A stretch of DNA of 41,265 nucleotides from an uncultured Slackia sp. GTDB lineage: Bacteria > Actinomycetota > Coriobacteriia > Coriobacteriales > Eggerthellaceae. The translations under genes were made by a program, and so were the position numbers. The first letter of the stretch is position 1; each line of letters starts with the position of its first letter. The notes under the pieces are model-generated. The model saw nothing but the letters and a program-made list of their open reading frames with translations, was not told where the DNA came from and did no database searches. Below are positions 15,814 through 25,005 of this stretch, piece after piece. The stretch is from contig CALBLG010000187.1 in the NCBI GenBank assembly GCA_937895975.1, forward strand, positions 1-41,265. The letters are read 5' to 3'.

Positions 15814-17200
15814 GCCAAACGGCCAGGTGGGCGCGCCGCAACACGCGGCCGATGCTTCGGAGGGCATCGCCAACGTGGTTGCTCCGAAGGCCGACCCGCG
15901 CGATTACGCCGCTCAGCTTCCCAGCGGAAACGACGCCGGCCTCGGTGCCGACGAGCCCGTGATGCTGCATTTGGCCGATTTCGCTGGCCGCGCCCTCGAT
16001 GCGCTCGATAACGTGAAGCGCCGTGGGTTCGATGGCCCCATTGCCACGGCATCGACGCCGCAGCTTCAGGGCAAGCCTGCGAAGAAATCGAAGCTGCGCC
16101 TGGTCAATCGTCCGCCGCGTCCCAAGCGCGATCGCCACGCTCGCCGCAAGGTGGCTTTTTTGCGCTACGGCTATTACGACATCGCGTTCAAGTTCTGCGT
16201 CGAACACGTGCTCGACGCAGATTTCGTGCAGCTGCCCGAGCCTACGCGCCGCACCGTCGAGCTGGGTTCGGCGAATTCCAACGATTTCGTCTGCGCGCCG
16301 TTCAAGCATATTCTGGGCGACTATATCGAGGCGCTGGAGCTTGGCGCCGATGTGTTGGTGCAGTTCACGGGCCCGTGCCGTTTGGGCTATTACGGCGAAA
16401 TGCAGGAGGCGATTCTGCGTGACATGGGCTACGAATTCGATATGCTGAATTTCGCGACCTGCGCCGGCAAGCCGGTGAAGGAGTACGTGGCCGAATGCAA
16501 GCGCAAAGTGAACCCCGACATGTCGATATCGGCGGGAATCTCGGGAATGCTTACCGTGTTCAAGATGGTCGAGTGCTTGGATGCCTATAACGACTATTAC
16601 CTGGCCAACGCGGGCTTCGAGGTGCGCAAGGGCGATTTCGCGCGAGCCCGCACCGAGTTCTTCGAGACGATGCGCGCCGCCGCCACTCGCCAAGACGTCG
16701 ACGCGGCGTTTGCGCGGGGCATCGCCGATATGAAGGCCATCGAGATAGACAAGCCCGCGAGCCCGGTGCGCGTGGGCTTGGTGGGCGAATACTTCACGGC
16801 GGTCGATGCGCCCAGCAACCTTCACATCGAGGACAAGCTGCTCGCCATGCGCGTGGAACTTGCGCGCCTGATGAACCTCACGAACCGCAACCTGCGCTAC
16901 AACGAGCCGAATCTGCGTGCGAGCATTCCCGAATACGCGGCCTTCGACGACGGCCCTACTTCGTCGCTCACTATCTCGGCCGCGAAAAAGTACGCGCAGG
17001 AAGGCTTCGACGGCATCGTGCACATGAAGTCGTCGGGTTGCACTCCGGAAATCGACTGCATGCCGGCGCTCCAGCGCATTGGGCGCGAATATGGCATTCC
17101 GATGCTGTATCTCAGCTTCGATTCGCAAACAAGCGACACCGGCCTAGACACCAGGCTCGAGGCATTCTACGACATGATCGCAATGCGCAAGGCGCGCTAG
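15803..17200 (+). CDS. HgdB-like CoA-enzyme activase-related protein (COG3581 type)
   Basis: The 465-residue product has a variable N-terminal region of about 105 residues and then a 2-hydroxyacyl-CoA dehydratase-like core: RRKVAFLRYGYYDIAFK, FVCAPFKHILGDYIEAL (Cys164), GPCRLGYYGEMQ (Cys192), FATCAGKPVKEYV (Cys220), SSGCTPEIDCMPALQ (Cys413, Cys419) and YLSFDSQTSDTGLDTRLEAFYDM at the C-terminus. The conserved Cys set suggests an Fe-S cluster and the TGLDTR end is a hallmark of the family. Its substrate is unknown. GGAGG lies 8 nt before the ATG at 15803, inside the end of the preceding gene. With the activator encoded 15 bp downstream it probably forms an ATP-driven redox system. Confidence 0.75.
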   Translation: MSDKPNGQVGAPQHAADASEGIANVVAPKADPRDYAAQLPSGNDAGLGADEPVMLHLADFAGRALDALDNVKRRGFDGPIATASTPQLQGKPAKKSKLRLVNRPPRPKRDRHARRKVAFLRYGYYDIAFKFCVEHVLDADFVQLPEPTRRTVELGSANSNDFVCAPFKHILGDYIEALELGADVLVQFTGPCRLGYYGEMQEAILRDMGYEFDMLNFATCAGKPVKEYVAECKRKVNPDMSISAGISGMLTVFKMVECLDAYNDYYLANAGFEVRKGDFARARTEFFETMRAAATRQDVDAAFARGIADMKAIEIDKPASPVRVGLVGEYFTAVDAPSNLHIEDKLLAMRVELARLMNLTNRNLRYNEPNLRASIPEYAAFDDGPTSSLTISAAKKYAQEGFDGIVHMKSSGCTPEIDCMPALQRIGREYGIPMLYLSFDSQTSDTGLDTRLEAFYDMIAMRKAR

Positions 17201-17215
17201 ATAAAAGGGGCAACA

Positions 17216-18190
17216 GTGGCTAAGCGAAAAGCATATTTGGGCGTCGATACGGGGTCTATTTCCACGAAGGGCGTGATCATCGACGAAAATCGGCAGATTA
17301 TCGCGCGTTCGTACCTGTGGACCGAGGGCAACCCCGTGGCCGCAGCGAAGCGCGTGGTGGCCGAATTGGGAAGTCAAATCGACCAGGCGGCCGTCGAGGT
17401 GCGCGGCGTGGGCACCACCGGCAGCGCGCGCAGGCTCGTGGGCGCCATGCTGGGCGCGCAGGTGGTGAAAAACGAAATCACGGCCCATGCCGTGGGCACC
17501 ACGTTTTTGCATCCCGACGTGCGCACGATTTTGGAAATCGGCGGCCAAGACTCGAAGATCATCTGCATCGAGGGCGGTATCGCGGTCGACTACGCCATGA
17601 ACACGCTGTGCGCCGCCGGCACGGGCGCGTTTCTGTCGAGCCAGGCGCACCGCTTGGGCGTTGAGGTGGAAGATTTCGGCGAGCTTGCGCTGCAGTCGAA
17701 GCACCCGGCCAACATCGCGGCTCGCTGCACGGTGTTCGCGGAAAGCGACTTGGTGCATAAAATCCAGGTGGGCTACCCGCGTGAAGACATCGTGGCCGGC
17801 CTGTGCCGCGCGGTTGCGACGAATTACCTGAACAATGTGGGCAAGGGCAAGAAAATCGTGGGCCCGGTGGTTTTTCAGGGCGGCGTGAGCAAAAACGCCG
17901 GCGTGGTGCACTTCTTCGAAGAGGCGTTGGGCCAGCCTGTGCTGGTCGACCCCGATGGCCACCTGATGGGCGCGTTCGGCGCCGCGCTGCTCGCGGCCGA
18001 TGCGTGCGATTCGCTGTCCGATGCTCCCGCGTTCGACTTCAATGTGGCCGATTTCGAATTCAAAACGCGCGAGGTGGTGTGCCAGAAATGCGCGAACCAC
18101 TGCGAGGTGATCGTGGTATACCGCGACGGCGACATCATCGATTCATGGGGCAATCGCTGCGACAAGGGCGCCATTAAGCCGAAAGCGTAA
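17216..18190 (+). CDS. BadF/HgdC-type ATP-dependent activator (acyl-CoA dehydratase activase)
   Basis: The 324-residue protein is an ASKHA-fold ATPase: GVDTGSISTKGV (phosphate loop 1), GVGTTGSAR, EIGGQDSK and CAAGTGAFL. Cys132 and Cys171 (in AARCTVFAESD) are 39 residues apart, the same spacing as the two Cys that hold the bridging [4Fe-4S] cluster in the HgdC dimer. Such activators use ATP to push one low-potential electron to a partner. The last 60 residues add CQKCANHC and NRCDKG, a second Cys-rich segment that is absent from minimal HgdC. GTG 17216 has AAAAGGGG upstream. It is the third gene of an operon with two HgdB-like proteins, which are its likely partners. Confidence 0.85.
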   Translation: MAKRKAYLGVDTGSISTKGVIIDENRQIIARSYLWTEGNPVAAAKRVVAELGSQIDQAAVEVRGVGTTGSARRLVGAMLGAQVVKNEITAHAVGTTFLHPDVRTILEIGGQDSKIICIEGGIAVDYAMNTLCAAGTGAFLSSQAHRLGVEVEDFGELALQSKHPANIAARCTVFAESDLVHKIQVGYPREDIVAGLCRAVATNYLNNVGKGKKIVGPVVFQGGVSKNAGVVHFFEEALGQPVLVDPDGHLMGAFGAALLAADACDSLSDAPAFDFNVADFEFKTREVVCQKCANHCEVIVVYRDGDIIDSWGNRCDKGAIKPKA

Positions 18191-18194
18191 CTGT

Positions 18195-18229
18195 TGGGAC
18201 ACCTTCCCCTGAGGCAAGTGTCCCATTTT
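18195..18229 (+). terminator. Terminator behind the activase operon
   Basis: TGGGACAC (18195-18202) pairs with GTGTCCCA (18218-18225), 15-nt loop, followed by TTTT. It lies 5 nt behind the activator stop codon. Confidence 0.7.
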
Positions 18230-18232
18230 CGA

Positions 18233-18238
18233 TATACT
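18233..18238 (+). promoter_or_regulatory. -10 box of the ABC exporter genes
   Basis: TATACT directly behind the terminator and 47 bp before the ATPase gene start. No clear -35 box. Confidence 0.45.
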
Positions 18239-18285
18239 CGAAGGAAATCGAAACCAAAATCGACCCCGCGCGAAAGGCGGCACAT

Positions 18286-18987
<702 letters not shown>

Positions 18988-18990
18988 CGC

Positions 18991-21612
18991 ATGGCGGCCG
19001 CATTCAACAAAGACCTGCTTCGCTCCATCACGAAATCGTGGGGGCGCTTTTTGGCGATTGCGATTATCGCTGCGCTGGGCGCGGGCTTCTATGCCGGTTT
19101 GCGCATGACTGGGCCCGATATGCGCCTGGCGGGCGACGAATACTACGACGGCACGAACCTTTCGGACGTGCGCGTGGTGTCGACCCTTGGTCTGACCGAT
19201 GCCGAGGTCGAGCAAATTCGCGATGTTCAAGGCGTCGAGGGCGTGATGCCCGCGTACGAGGCCGACGCGATTTCCGAACTCGATGGCGTGCAGTACACCA
19301 TTCGCTACCATTCGCTCGATGTGAATGCGGCGCGCGCGAGCACGACTGACGGCGCGAACGTCGAATCGTCCGACGCCGACTATATGAATCGTCTGATTTT
19401 GGAAAGCGGCTCATGGCCGGAAAACGCGGACGAATGCCTGCTTTCCGCCGATGCCGTGTGGCAGTCCGACGTGCATATTGGCGACAAGGTGCATCTGGTT
19501 GAAGGCACGCAGAGCCTCGACGATACGTTTGCCGAAAAAGAATTCACGGTGTGCGGATTCGTACGCTCGTCATACTACACGTGCTCCACGAATACGGGTT
19601 CCACGCAGCTTGGCAGCGGCAGCCTTTCGACGTTTATTTACGTGCCGAACGATGCGTTTGCCGGCGATTATCCCTATACCGAAGCGTTCGTTACCGTTGC
19701 CGGTGCGCACGACGAGGCATGGGGAAGCGATGCGTATCAGGAAAAGGTTGACGAGGTGGCCGGCCGCATCGACGCGATAGCCGGCGACCTGAAGGCTTCG
19801 CGCATCGCCGGCTTGCAGGCCACGGCCCAGGCTGAACTCGACGACGCGCGCGCCCAATTCGAGTCTGAAAAGGCCGACGCGCAGGCCGAGATAGACGATA
19901 TCGCCACGATGGATGCCGACGTGTACGTGCTCGACCTCACGAAAAATGTGGGCGCCGAAAGCTTCCGTTCCGACGCGGGCCGCATCGATCAAATAGCCCA
20001 AGTATTCCCGCTGTTCTTCTTCCTGGTGGCGGCCTTGGTTTCCCTCACCACCATGACGCGCATGGTCGATGAAGAGCGTGTGCTTATAGGCACGTTCAAG
20101 GCGCTGGGCTACTCTAATGGCCGCATCGCGTCGAAGTTCCTGGTGTATGCGGCGGTTGCCAGCGGCGTTGGCTCGGTCGTGGGCATTGTACTGTTGTCGC
20201 AGTTCTTGCCCTGGTTCATCATGCATGCGTATTCCATCATCTATGCGGTTCCGTGCTGCCCCACGCCTATCGACCCGGGCATGTTCGCGCTTTCGGCGGG
20301 GCTCTCTGTGGGCATTACCGTGGCGGCCACGCTGTTCGCCGCCATGGCGACGCTGCGCGAGAAGCCGGCCGCGCTCATGCTGCCGCGCGCGCCGAAAGCC
20401 GGCAAGCGCATTCTGCTCGAGCGCATTCGTCCCCTGTGGAGCCGCATGTCGTTCAGCTGGAAGGTGACCGCGCGCAACCTGTTCCGCTACAAGCGCCGCT
20501 TCTTCATGGCGGTTGTCGGCATCGCGGGGTGCACGGGCTTGCTGCTTACGGGCCTTGGGCTGCAGAATGCCATCAACGACATTATCGACAAGCAGTACGG
20601 TGAGCTGTACCACTACAACGCCATCGTGCGCATGGACGCCGACGCGACCGATGCGCAGAAAGCCGACGTGGCCGATCGCGTTCAAAGCGATTCGCAGGGC
20701 CCCAAGGCATGGATCGCCACCGACAATAAAATCGTGCGAACCGCCGGCAATAACGACGTCGAGCAGCGCGTCGAACTCGAGGTTCCGCAGGACGCGGCGA
20801 ATTTTGGGGAATTCAACACGCTGCGCACGCGCGTAGGCCACGAGCCGCTTGCTTTGGACGATTCTGGCGTGCTCATCAGCGAAAAGCTTGCTACGAAGCT
20901 CGGCGTGAAGGCTGGCGATTCCATCGAAATTTGCGACGAGGACGCTATTGGCAACGCGTCGGGCGAAGGCCGTCAGGTTCGCGTCGCCGGCGTGATGGAA
21001 CACTACGTGGCGCAATATGTGCTCATGTCACCGGGGCTTTATGAACAGGTGATGGGCGAGGCGCCGAACTACGCCACGCTGTTCGCCAATGTGGCCGAGG
21101 GCGACGACGTTCGCGCGACGTTCAGCGACGACCTTCTTGCGACCGACGGCGTGAAGACCGTCACCTACAACGATGAGACCATCGGCAGCTACCGTTCCAT
21201 GCTGAAGAGCGTCGACTCGGTCGTCGTGGTGCTAGTGGTTGCGGCCGCGCTGTTGGCGTTCGTGGTGCTGTACAACCTCACGAACATCAACATCACCGAA
21301 CGCGTGCGCGAGATTGCCACGCTGAAGGTGCTCGGCTTCACGCCGCACGAGGTGAACGCCTATATTTACCGCGAAACCATGCTGCTGGCACTCATCGGCG
21401 CGCTTGTGGGCTTGGCGCTGGGCGTTGCCATGGAAGGGTTCGTGGTGGTGACGGCCGAGGTCGATCAGGTGATGTTCGGCCGCGAAATCCACCTGCTCAG
21501 TTTCGTCATCGCGTTCGTGCTTACCATGGTGTTCGCGGTTGTCGTCACCGTGGCCATGCGCGGGAAGCTGCGGCATGTCGATATGGTTGAGAGCTTGAAG
21601 AGCGTGGAGTAG
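18991..21612 (+). CDS. FtsX-like ABC transporter permease, large
   Basis: The 873-residue permease has two FtsX units. A first helix at about 17-36 is followed by a large outer region (about 40-335) with a short coiled coil (AELDDARAQFESEKADAQAEIDD, about 278-305). Then come helices near 337-358, 380-415, 430-455 and 500-530, a second outer region (about 535-740), and helices near 743-770, 794-818 and 834-855, ending in GKLRHVDMVESLKSVE. The layout of 8 or more helices with two soluble domains is that of the large MacB-type permeases of Firmicutes and actinomycetes, often tied to peptide or lipid export. The start has a poor ribosome binding site and is likely coupled to the ATPase gene 3 bp upstream. 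A 22-bp stem hairpin follows it. Confidence 0.9.
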   Translation: MAAAFNKDLLRSITKSWGRFLAIAIIAALGAGFYAGLRMTGPDMRLAGDEYYDGTNLSDVRVVSTLGLTDAEVEQIRDVQGVEGVMPAYEADAISELDGVQYTIRYHSLDVNAARASTTDGANVESSDADYMNRLILESGSWPENADECLLSADAVWQSDVHIGDKVHLVEGTQSLDDTFAEKEFTVCGFVRSSYYTCSTNTGSTQLGSGSLSTFIYVPNDAFAGDYPYTEAFVTVAGAHDEAWGSDAYQEKVDEVAGRIDAIAGDLKASRIAGLQATAQAELDDARAQFESEKADAQAEIDDIATMDADVYVLDLTKNVGAESFRSDAGRIDQIAQVFPLFFFLVAALVSLTTMTRMVDEERVLIGTFKALGYSNGRIASKFLVYAAVASGVGSVVGIVLLSQFLPWFIMHAYSIIYAVPCCPTPIDPGMFALSAGLSVGITVAATLFAAMATLREKPAALMLPRAPKAGKRILLERIRPLWSRMSFSWKVTARNLFRYKRRFFMAVVGIAGCTGLLLTGLGLQNAINDIIDKQYGELYHYNAIVRMDADATDAQKADVADRVQSDSQGPKAWIATDNKIVRTAGNNDVEQRVELEVPQDAANFGEFNTLRTRVGHEPLALDDSGVLISEKLATKLGVKAGDSIEICDEDAIGNASGEGRQVRVAGVMEHYVAQYVLMSPGLYEQVMGEAPNYATLFANVAEGDDVRATFSDDLLATDGVKTVTYNDETIGSYRSMLKSVDSVVVVLVVAAALLAFVVLYNLTNINITERVREIATLKVLGFTPHEVNAYIYRETMLLALIGALVGLALGVAMEGFVVVTAEVDQVMFGREIHLLSFVIAFVLTMVFAVVVTVAMRGKLRHVDMVESLKSVE

Positions 21613-21663
21613 GGCGATTCTAGGGAGCCAGATCTGACCGATTCGATATATTCGACCTGGTCC

Positions 21664-21740
21664 GGGGTGGGCGCCTCGCGCATCAACGGCACAACGTTTC
21701 AGGCGTGCCCTATGATGCGTGAGGCGCCCACCCCTTCTTT
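21664..21740. terminator. Long-stem hairpin behind the ABC permease gene
   Basis: 21664-21685 pairs with 21713-21734 over 22 positions with a single G-U wobble, around a 27-nt loop, followed by TTCTTTCTT. It starts 51 nt behind the permease stop. The stem is unusually long for a simple terminator. A second G/C-rich hairpin follows near 21755-21790. Confidence 0.65.
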
Positions 21741-21866
21741 CTTCTAGAGCTGCCCCGGTCCCTTCTCCCTGGGGGGAAGGGGTTCCCCAAGTTCTAAATG
21801 CTCTTTGGAAGCAGAGCCGTCGGCTCAAGCGATGGCTGCGCTTTTGCTTGTGATTGCCGTTTCCCG

Positions 21867-23111
21867 CTAATTGCCCTGGCTTGATGAATTGCTCTCGCTT
21901 GCATTCGGGTTCGAGCTTGCGGTTCCGGAATTCGTGCTCGAGTTGTTGGTGGTGCTCGTGCCGCTGGTTGAGCTTGAGCCGTTTGTCGAATTGCCCGAGC
22001 TCGAGGTGGAGCTTGAATTGCCTGTCGAGCTGCTGTTGCTCGAAGAGTTCGATTCGCTTTCTCCGCTCGTGCCCGTCGAAGTGCCGCTGTTGTTCGATGC
22101 GCTCGAAGTGTTGCTCGAGTTTGAGCTGGTTGTGCCGTTCTGCTCCGTAGTGGAGCTCGCCGTGCCGCTTTGTTCTGTTGCGGATGCGTTCTGGCTGCTT
22201 TGCTCTTGCTGCGCGCCATTCTGAGCGCTCCCGTTTGCAGAGTTCTTCTGGGGCGCGTTTTGTGCGGCGCTTTGCGGCTCGTCCGTCTCGTCGGCGAGCT
22301 GAGTGGTGACGGTTTTGCCCGTGAAGGGCTCGACTTTGGTGCCTATTCCTTCGCCGCCGGTGAGCATCGTTACGAGTCCCGCGAACAACAGGATGGCGAC
22401 GATGGACGATGCGACCGAGACGGCCATCACGCGGCGCTGCATGGTGCGTCGCTTTGCCGCTTCCGCTTCAATGACGCCCGTCGCGTGGCTTGCGTTGCCC
22501 GTACGGCCTGCGGCGCTGTTGATGTGCGGGGTGTTCGAGCCCTCGGTGCCCGTTGTGGCCGCCGGGGCATGGGTGTCAGACAGGGCGGCAGGCTGGGCGC
22601 ATTCCCTGTCGATTACCGTGGTGGCTTGGCAGGCTGCGTTTGGGTGCGCGATGCTGGGCGTAATCCGCGTCGTCATGGCGCCGCCCGTCCCGTTTTCGGC
22701 GAAGGGCATCACGGTCGTCTCGGCCGCATGCATTGCGGTGGCGGGTATGCTCTGGGCGGCTGACGTGCCTTCACGCGCGCCGGCATCGTCTGTTGAGGCG
22801 AGCCCGCGAATCTTTTCCGCGGAACCGGCCAAGAACTTTTTGTACAGCTGCGACGACACGGTCGACACCACCGAGCCTATGGCCACGCCTATCACCGAGC
22901 CGGCGATGCCGATTTGCGCCGAAAGCAGCATCGAGGTCACGGCCGCCAACGCGCCGGCTGCCACTTGCGAAATGGACAAACCGTCGAAAAGGTTCTTTAT
23001 CGTCGAGCTTTTTTCTGGAGCCGCCTCGACATTCTTTTGCATCACGGTTGTTTCCGCCGCTGAATTGGCGTGCGGGGTAGTTTGCATTGGTGCGTTTGCG
23101 CGCCCGTTCAT
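21867..23111 (-). CDS. Membrane protein with Ser/Asn/Thr-rich extracytoplasmic tail, function unknown
   Basis: I do not recognise a named family. The 414-residue protein has an N-terminal cytoplasmic or linker part, a hydrophobic stretch at about 48-85 (Gly/Ala/Val/Ile-rich, probably one hairpin or two helices), a long Ala/Thr-rich linker, one clear transmembrane helix at about 228-251 and a C-terminal tail of about 130 residues made almost only of Ser, Asn, Thr, Gly and Gln. The linker holds repeated ETTVM, ETTVM and ATTVI motifs (about 20, 131 and 163) that resemble acceptor sites of Ser/Thr kinases that bind FHA domains. GGAGGG lies before the ATG at 23111. The tail is low-complexity and prone to length change. 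It stands alone, convergent with the ABC permease gene and divergent from the thioesterase gene. Confidence 0.7.
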   Translation of the reverse strand: MNGRANAPMQTTPHANSAAETTVMQKNVEAAPEKSSTIKNLFDGLSISQVAAGALAAVTSMLLSAQIGIAGSVIGVAIGSVVSTVSSQLYKKFLAGSAEKIRGLASTDDAGAREGTSAAQSIPATAMHAAETTVMPFAENGTGGAMTTRITPSIAHPNAACQATTVIDRECAQPAALSDTHAPAATTGTEGSNTPHINSAAGRTGNASHATGVIEAEAAKRRTMQRRVMAVSVASSIVAILLFAGLVTMLTGGEGIGTKVEPFTGKTVTTQLADETDEPQSAAQNAPQKNSANGSAQNGAQQEQSSQNASATEQSGTASSTTEQNGTTSSNSSNTSSASNNSGTSTGTSGESESNSSSNSSSTGNSSSTSSSGNSTNGSSSTSGTSTTNNSSTNSGTASSNPNASESNSSSQGN

Positions 23112-23383
23112 GGGTTCCCTCCTTCGTGCCCGGCAAAGCCGGCGTGCGGCCGCCACTCGGCGGCCATCGAATGCTACCCAGCGAACATATCGCGCGCGAA
23201 GGAAAAGTGAAACGCCTGTATCCAACCGTTACTTTTGCATCACGGAACCGCAACAATCGTGAACCAAGCCTGAAAAGGGGCGCTTCGGTCTCGATGTCCC
23301 GCTTTCGGTTTGTGCAGCGAGCGCTTTTGTTGCGCGGTTTTGCTACGATTGAACCGCCGAGCCAACACGAGAAGGGAATGCCC

Positions 23384-23806
23384 ATGGAAGCAAAGAATCC
23401 GCTGGTCGCAGCAAGCGCGACGCTCGAAGAAGTGCGCGAGCAATTCAAAAACGACCGCTATGCGACCGAATCGCTTGGCGCGATCGTCGAAGACGCAGGC
23501 GAGGGATATGCGCTGGTGTCTATGGAAGTTGGCCCGCAGCATCGCAACGCGATGGGCGCGGTGATGGGCGGCGTGTATTTCACCTTGGGCGATTATGCAT
23601 TTGCCGTCGCCTCGAACATCGGCCAGCCGCCGACGGTTTCGGTGAACAATTCGATCGACTATCTTACGGCCGCAAAGGGAAACCGCCTGGTTGCAGAGTG
23701 CCGCATGGAGAAGGCCGGTCGAGCCATGTGCTTCGCCCGCATCGACGTGCGCGACGGCGAAGGCCGCCTGTGTGCCCGCATGAATGTAACGGGCGCCAGG
23801 GTGTAA
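23384..23806 (+). CDS. PaaI-like hotdog-fold thioesterase
   Basis: The 140-residue protein matches the hotdog thioesterases of the PaaI/YiiD-like group: RYATESLGAIVEDAGEGYALVSMEV, the catalytic helix QHRNAMGAVMGGVYFTLGDYAFAVASN (about 62-88) with its HxNxxGxxxGG pattern and Asp in LGD, and TVSVNNSIDYLTAA. It cleaves acyl-CoA thioesters, in PaaI phenylacetyl-CoA derivatives; the substrate here is open. Of two in-frame ATGs, 23384 is favoured because GAAGGGA is 6 nt upstream of it and only touches 23378. It is a single gene with a hairpin behind its stop codon. Confidence 0.88.
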   Translation: MEAKNPLVAASATLEEVREQFKNDRYATESLGAIVEDAGEGYALVSMEVGPQHRNAMGAVMGGVYFTLGDYAFAVASNIGQPPTVSVNNSIDYLTAAKGNRLVAECRMEKAGRAMCFARIDVRDGEGRLCARMNVTGARV

Positions 23807-23813
23807 ATGGGCG

Positions 23814-23849
23814 CGCATGGGCCAAGGGGGCAGCTTTTTGACCCATGCG
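23814..23849 (+). terminator. Hairpin behind the thioesterase gene
   Basis: CGCATGGG (23814-23821) pairs with CCCATGCG (23842-23849); the interior can extend by CAA/TTG, and five T lie in the 3' half of the loop. It belongs to the small hairpin group also seen at 40271-40297. Confidence 0.5.
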
Positions 23850-23944
23850 AACATCGTCGAGGAGCGTCTCGCTGCGGGCTCGGCCGGCTCCGTTGCGGGT
23901 TTGGCTGGCCCCGCGGCGCAAGCGGAACGCTCCTCCGGTGGCGT

Positions 23945-24871
23945 CTATCCGCGCTTGATTTTCGCGGCGATGCGATCGGCCACCGACATGCTCTCTCGGC
24001 GGTCGCTTCCCCAGAACGAAATCGAAACCATGCCGGGACCCACGTGGCTGCCGATGGTGGCGCCGATGTTGTGCTTCACCACGGTGATGCTCGCGTCCTG
24101 CTTTGCCAGCAGTTCCTGCAGCGCGTCGGCATCTTTCGGGCAATCGGCATTGCCGATGAGCACGACGGGCGAGCCTCCCTGGGCGTCGTGCTCCTTCTCG
24201 AAGAAGCTCGCCATCTGCTTCAGCCCCTTCTTGCGGCCGCGTGCCGCACCCGTCAGCGCCAGATGTCCTGTTATATCGAATGTCAGCAGCGGCTTCACGT
24301 TCAGCGCGGATCCCGCCGCCGCCACCGATGCCGGAATGCGGCCGCCGCGATGCAGCGCGTCCAGGTCGTCGACCATGAACGCGGTCTGCGCGAAATAGCG
24401 CGCTTCCTCGGCCCATTCGACCAATTCTTCGGCCGTGAGCCCCGCATCGCGTTGGCGCAGGGCTTCCAGAATCAGCAGGCCTTCGGGCGTGGAGCCGATC
24501 AGCAGATCAACCAAATACAGCGGCGCATCGGGAAACTCCGCTTTCAGCTGGGAAAGCAGCGCCACCGCCGTGGAATAATTCGACGAAAGCCCGCTCGAGA
24601 AGCACAAGTATACCGTGGGCGTTCCGCTTTCGGCCGCACGGCGGAAAGCGGCCTCGATGGCGGCGGGCGAGGCCTGTGACGTGCTGGGCGTTTCGCCCTG
24701 GCGAATTTTCTCGTAGAAATCGTGCGGCGCGATTGATTGGTAGAAATCGTCCTCGTGGTTGCCGTCTGACATGATGTAGTTGAAATTCAACAGGTCTACG
24801 CCTTCGCGTTGCACCATATCAAGCGGCAGGTCGCAGCATGAGTCGATAATCAAATTGCACTGTGCGGGCAT
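23945..24871 (-). CDS. DegV-family fatty acid-binding protein (first copy)
   Basis: The 308-residue product has the DegV signatures: IIDSCCDLP at the N-terminus, STSQASP (about 80-86), CFSSGLSSNYSTA, VDDLDALHRGGRIPAS and the C-terminal IGATIGSHVGPGMVSI. DegV/FakB proteins bind one fatty acid, and in Firmicutes FakB presents it to the kinase FakA for phosphorylation. No FakA gene is in the window. AAAGGGG lies before the ATG at 24871; the frame continues upstream but overlaps the LysR gene region and has no initiation signal. Downstream, 9-bp arms at 23859-23867 and 23927-23935 may end the transcript. Confidence 0.9.
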   Translation of the reverse strand: MPAQCNLIIDSCCDLPLDMVQREGVDLLNFNYIMSDGNHEDDFYQSIAPHDFYEKIRQGETPSTSQASPAAIEAAFRRAAESGTPTVYLCFSSGLSSNYSTAVALLSQLKAEFPDAPLYLVDLLIGSTPEGLLILEALRQRDAGLTAEELVEWAEEARYFAQTAFMVDDLDALHRGGRIPASVAAAGSALNVKPLLTFDITGHLALTGAARGRKKGLKQMASFFEKEHDAQGGSPVVLIGNADCPKDADALQELLAKQDASITVVKHNIGATIGSHVGPGMVSISFWGSDRRESMSVADRIAAKIKRG

Positions 24872-25005
24872 GGGACCCCTTTCTATTGCGAACGTGCGCA
24901 AAGTGTACCACGAAGGTTTCGGACCAACGTTTTGTGCATATTGCGGGCCGTCGCCGCCTTGCGCACTTTGCCCGGCGTCGGTTTTCGCGTGCGACCACGA
25001 ACGGT

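Noticed and set aside
14797..18190. Genuine 2-hydroxyglutaryl-CoA dehydratase operon
   Set aside because: Only the activator is canonical; the two partner proteins belong to the DUF2229-type relatives, and no CoA transferase or hydroxyacid dehydrogenase gene is present, so I describe a set of unknown substrate instead.
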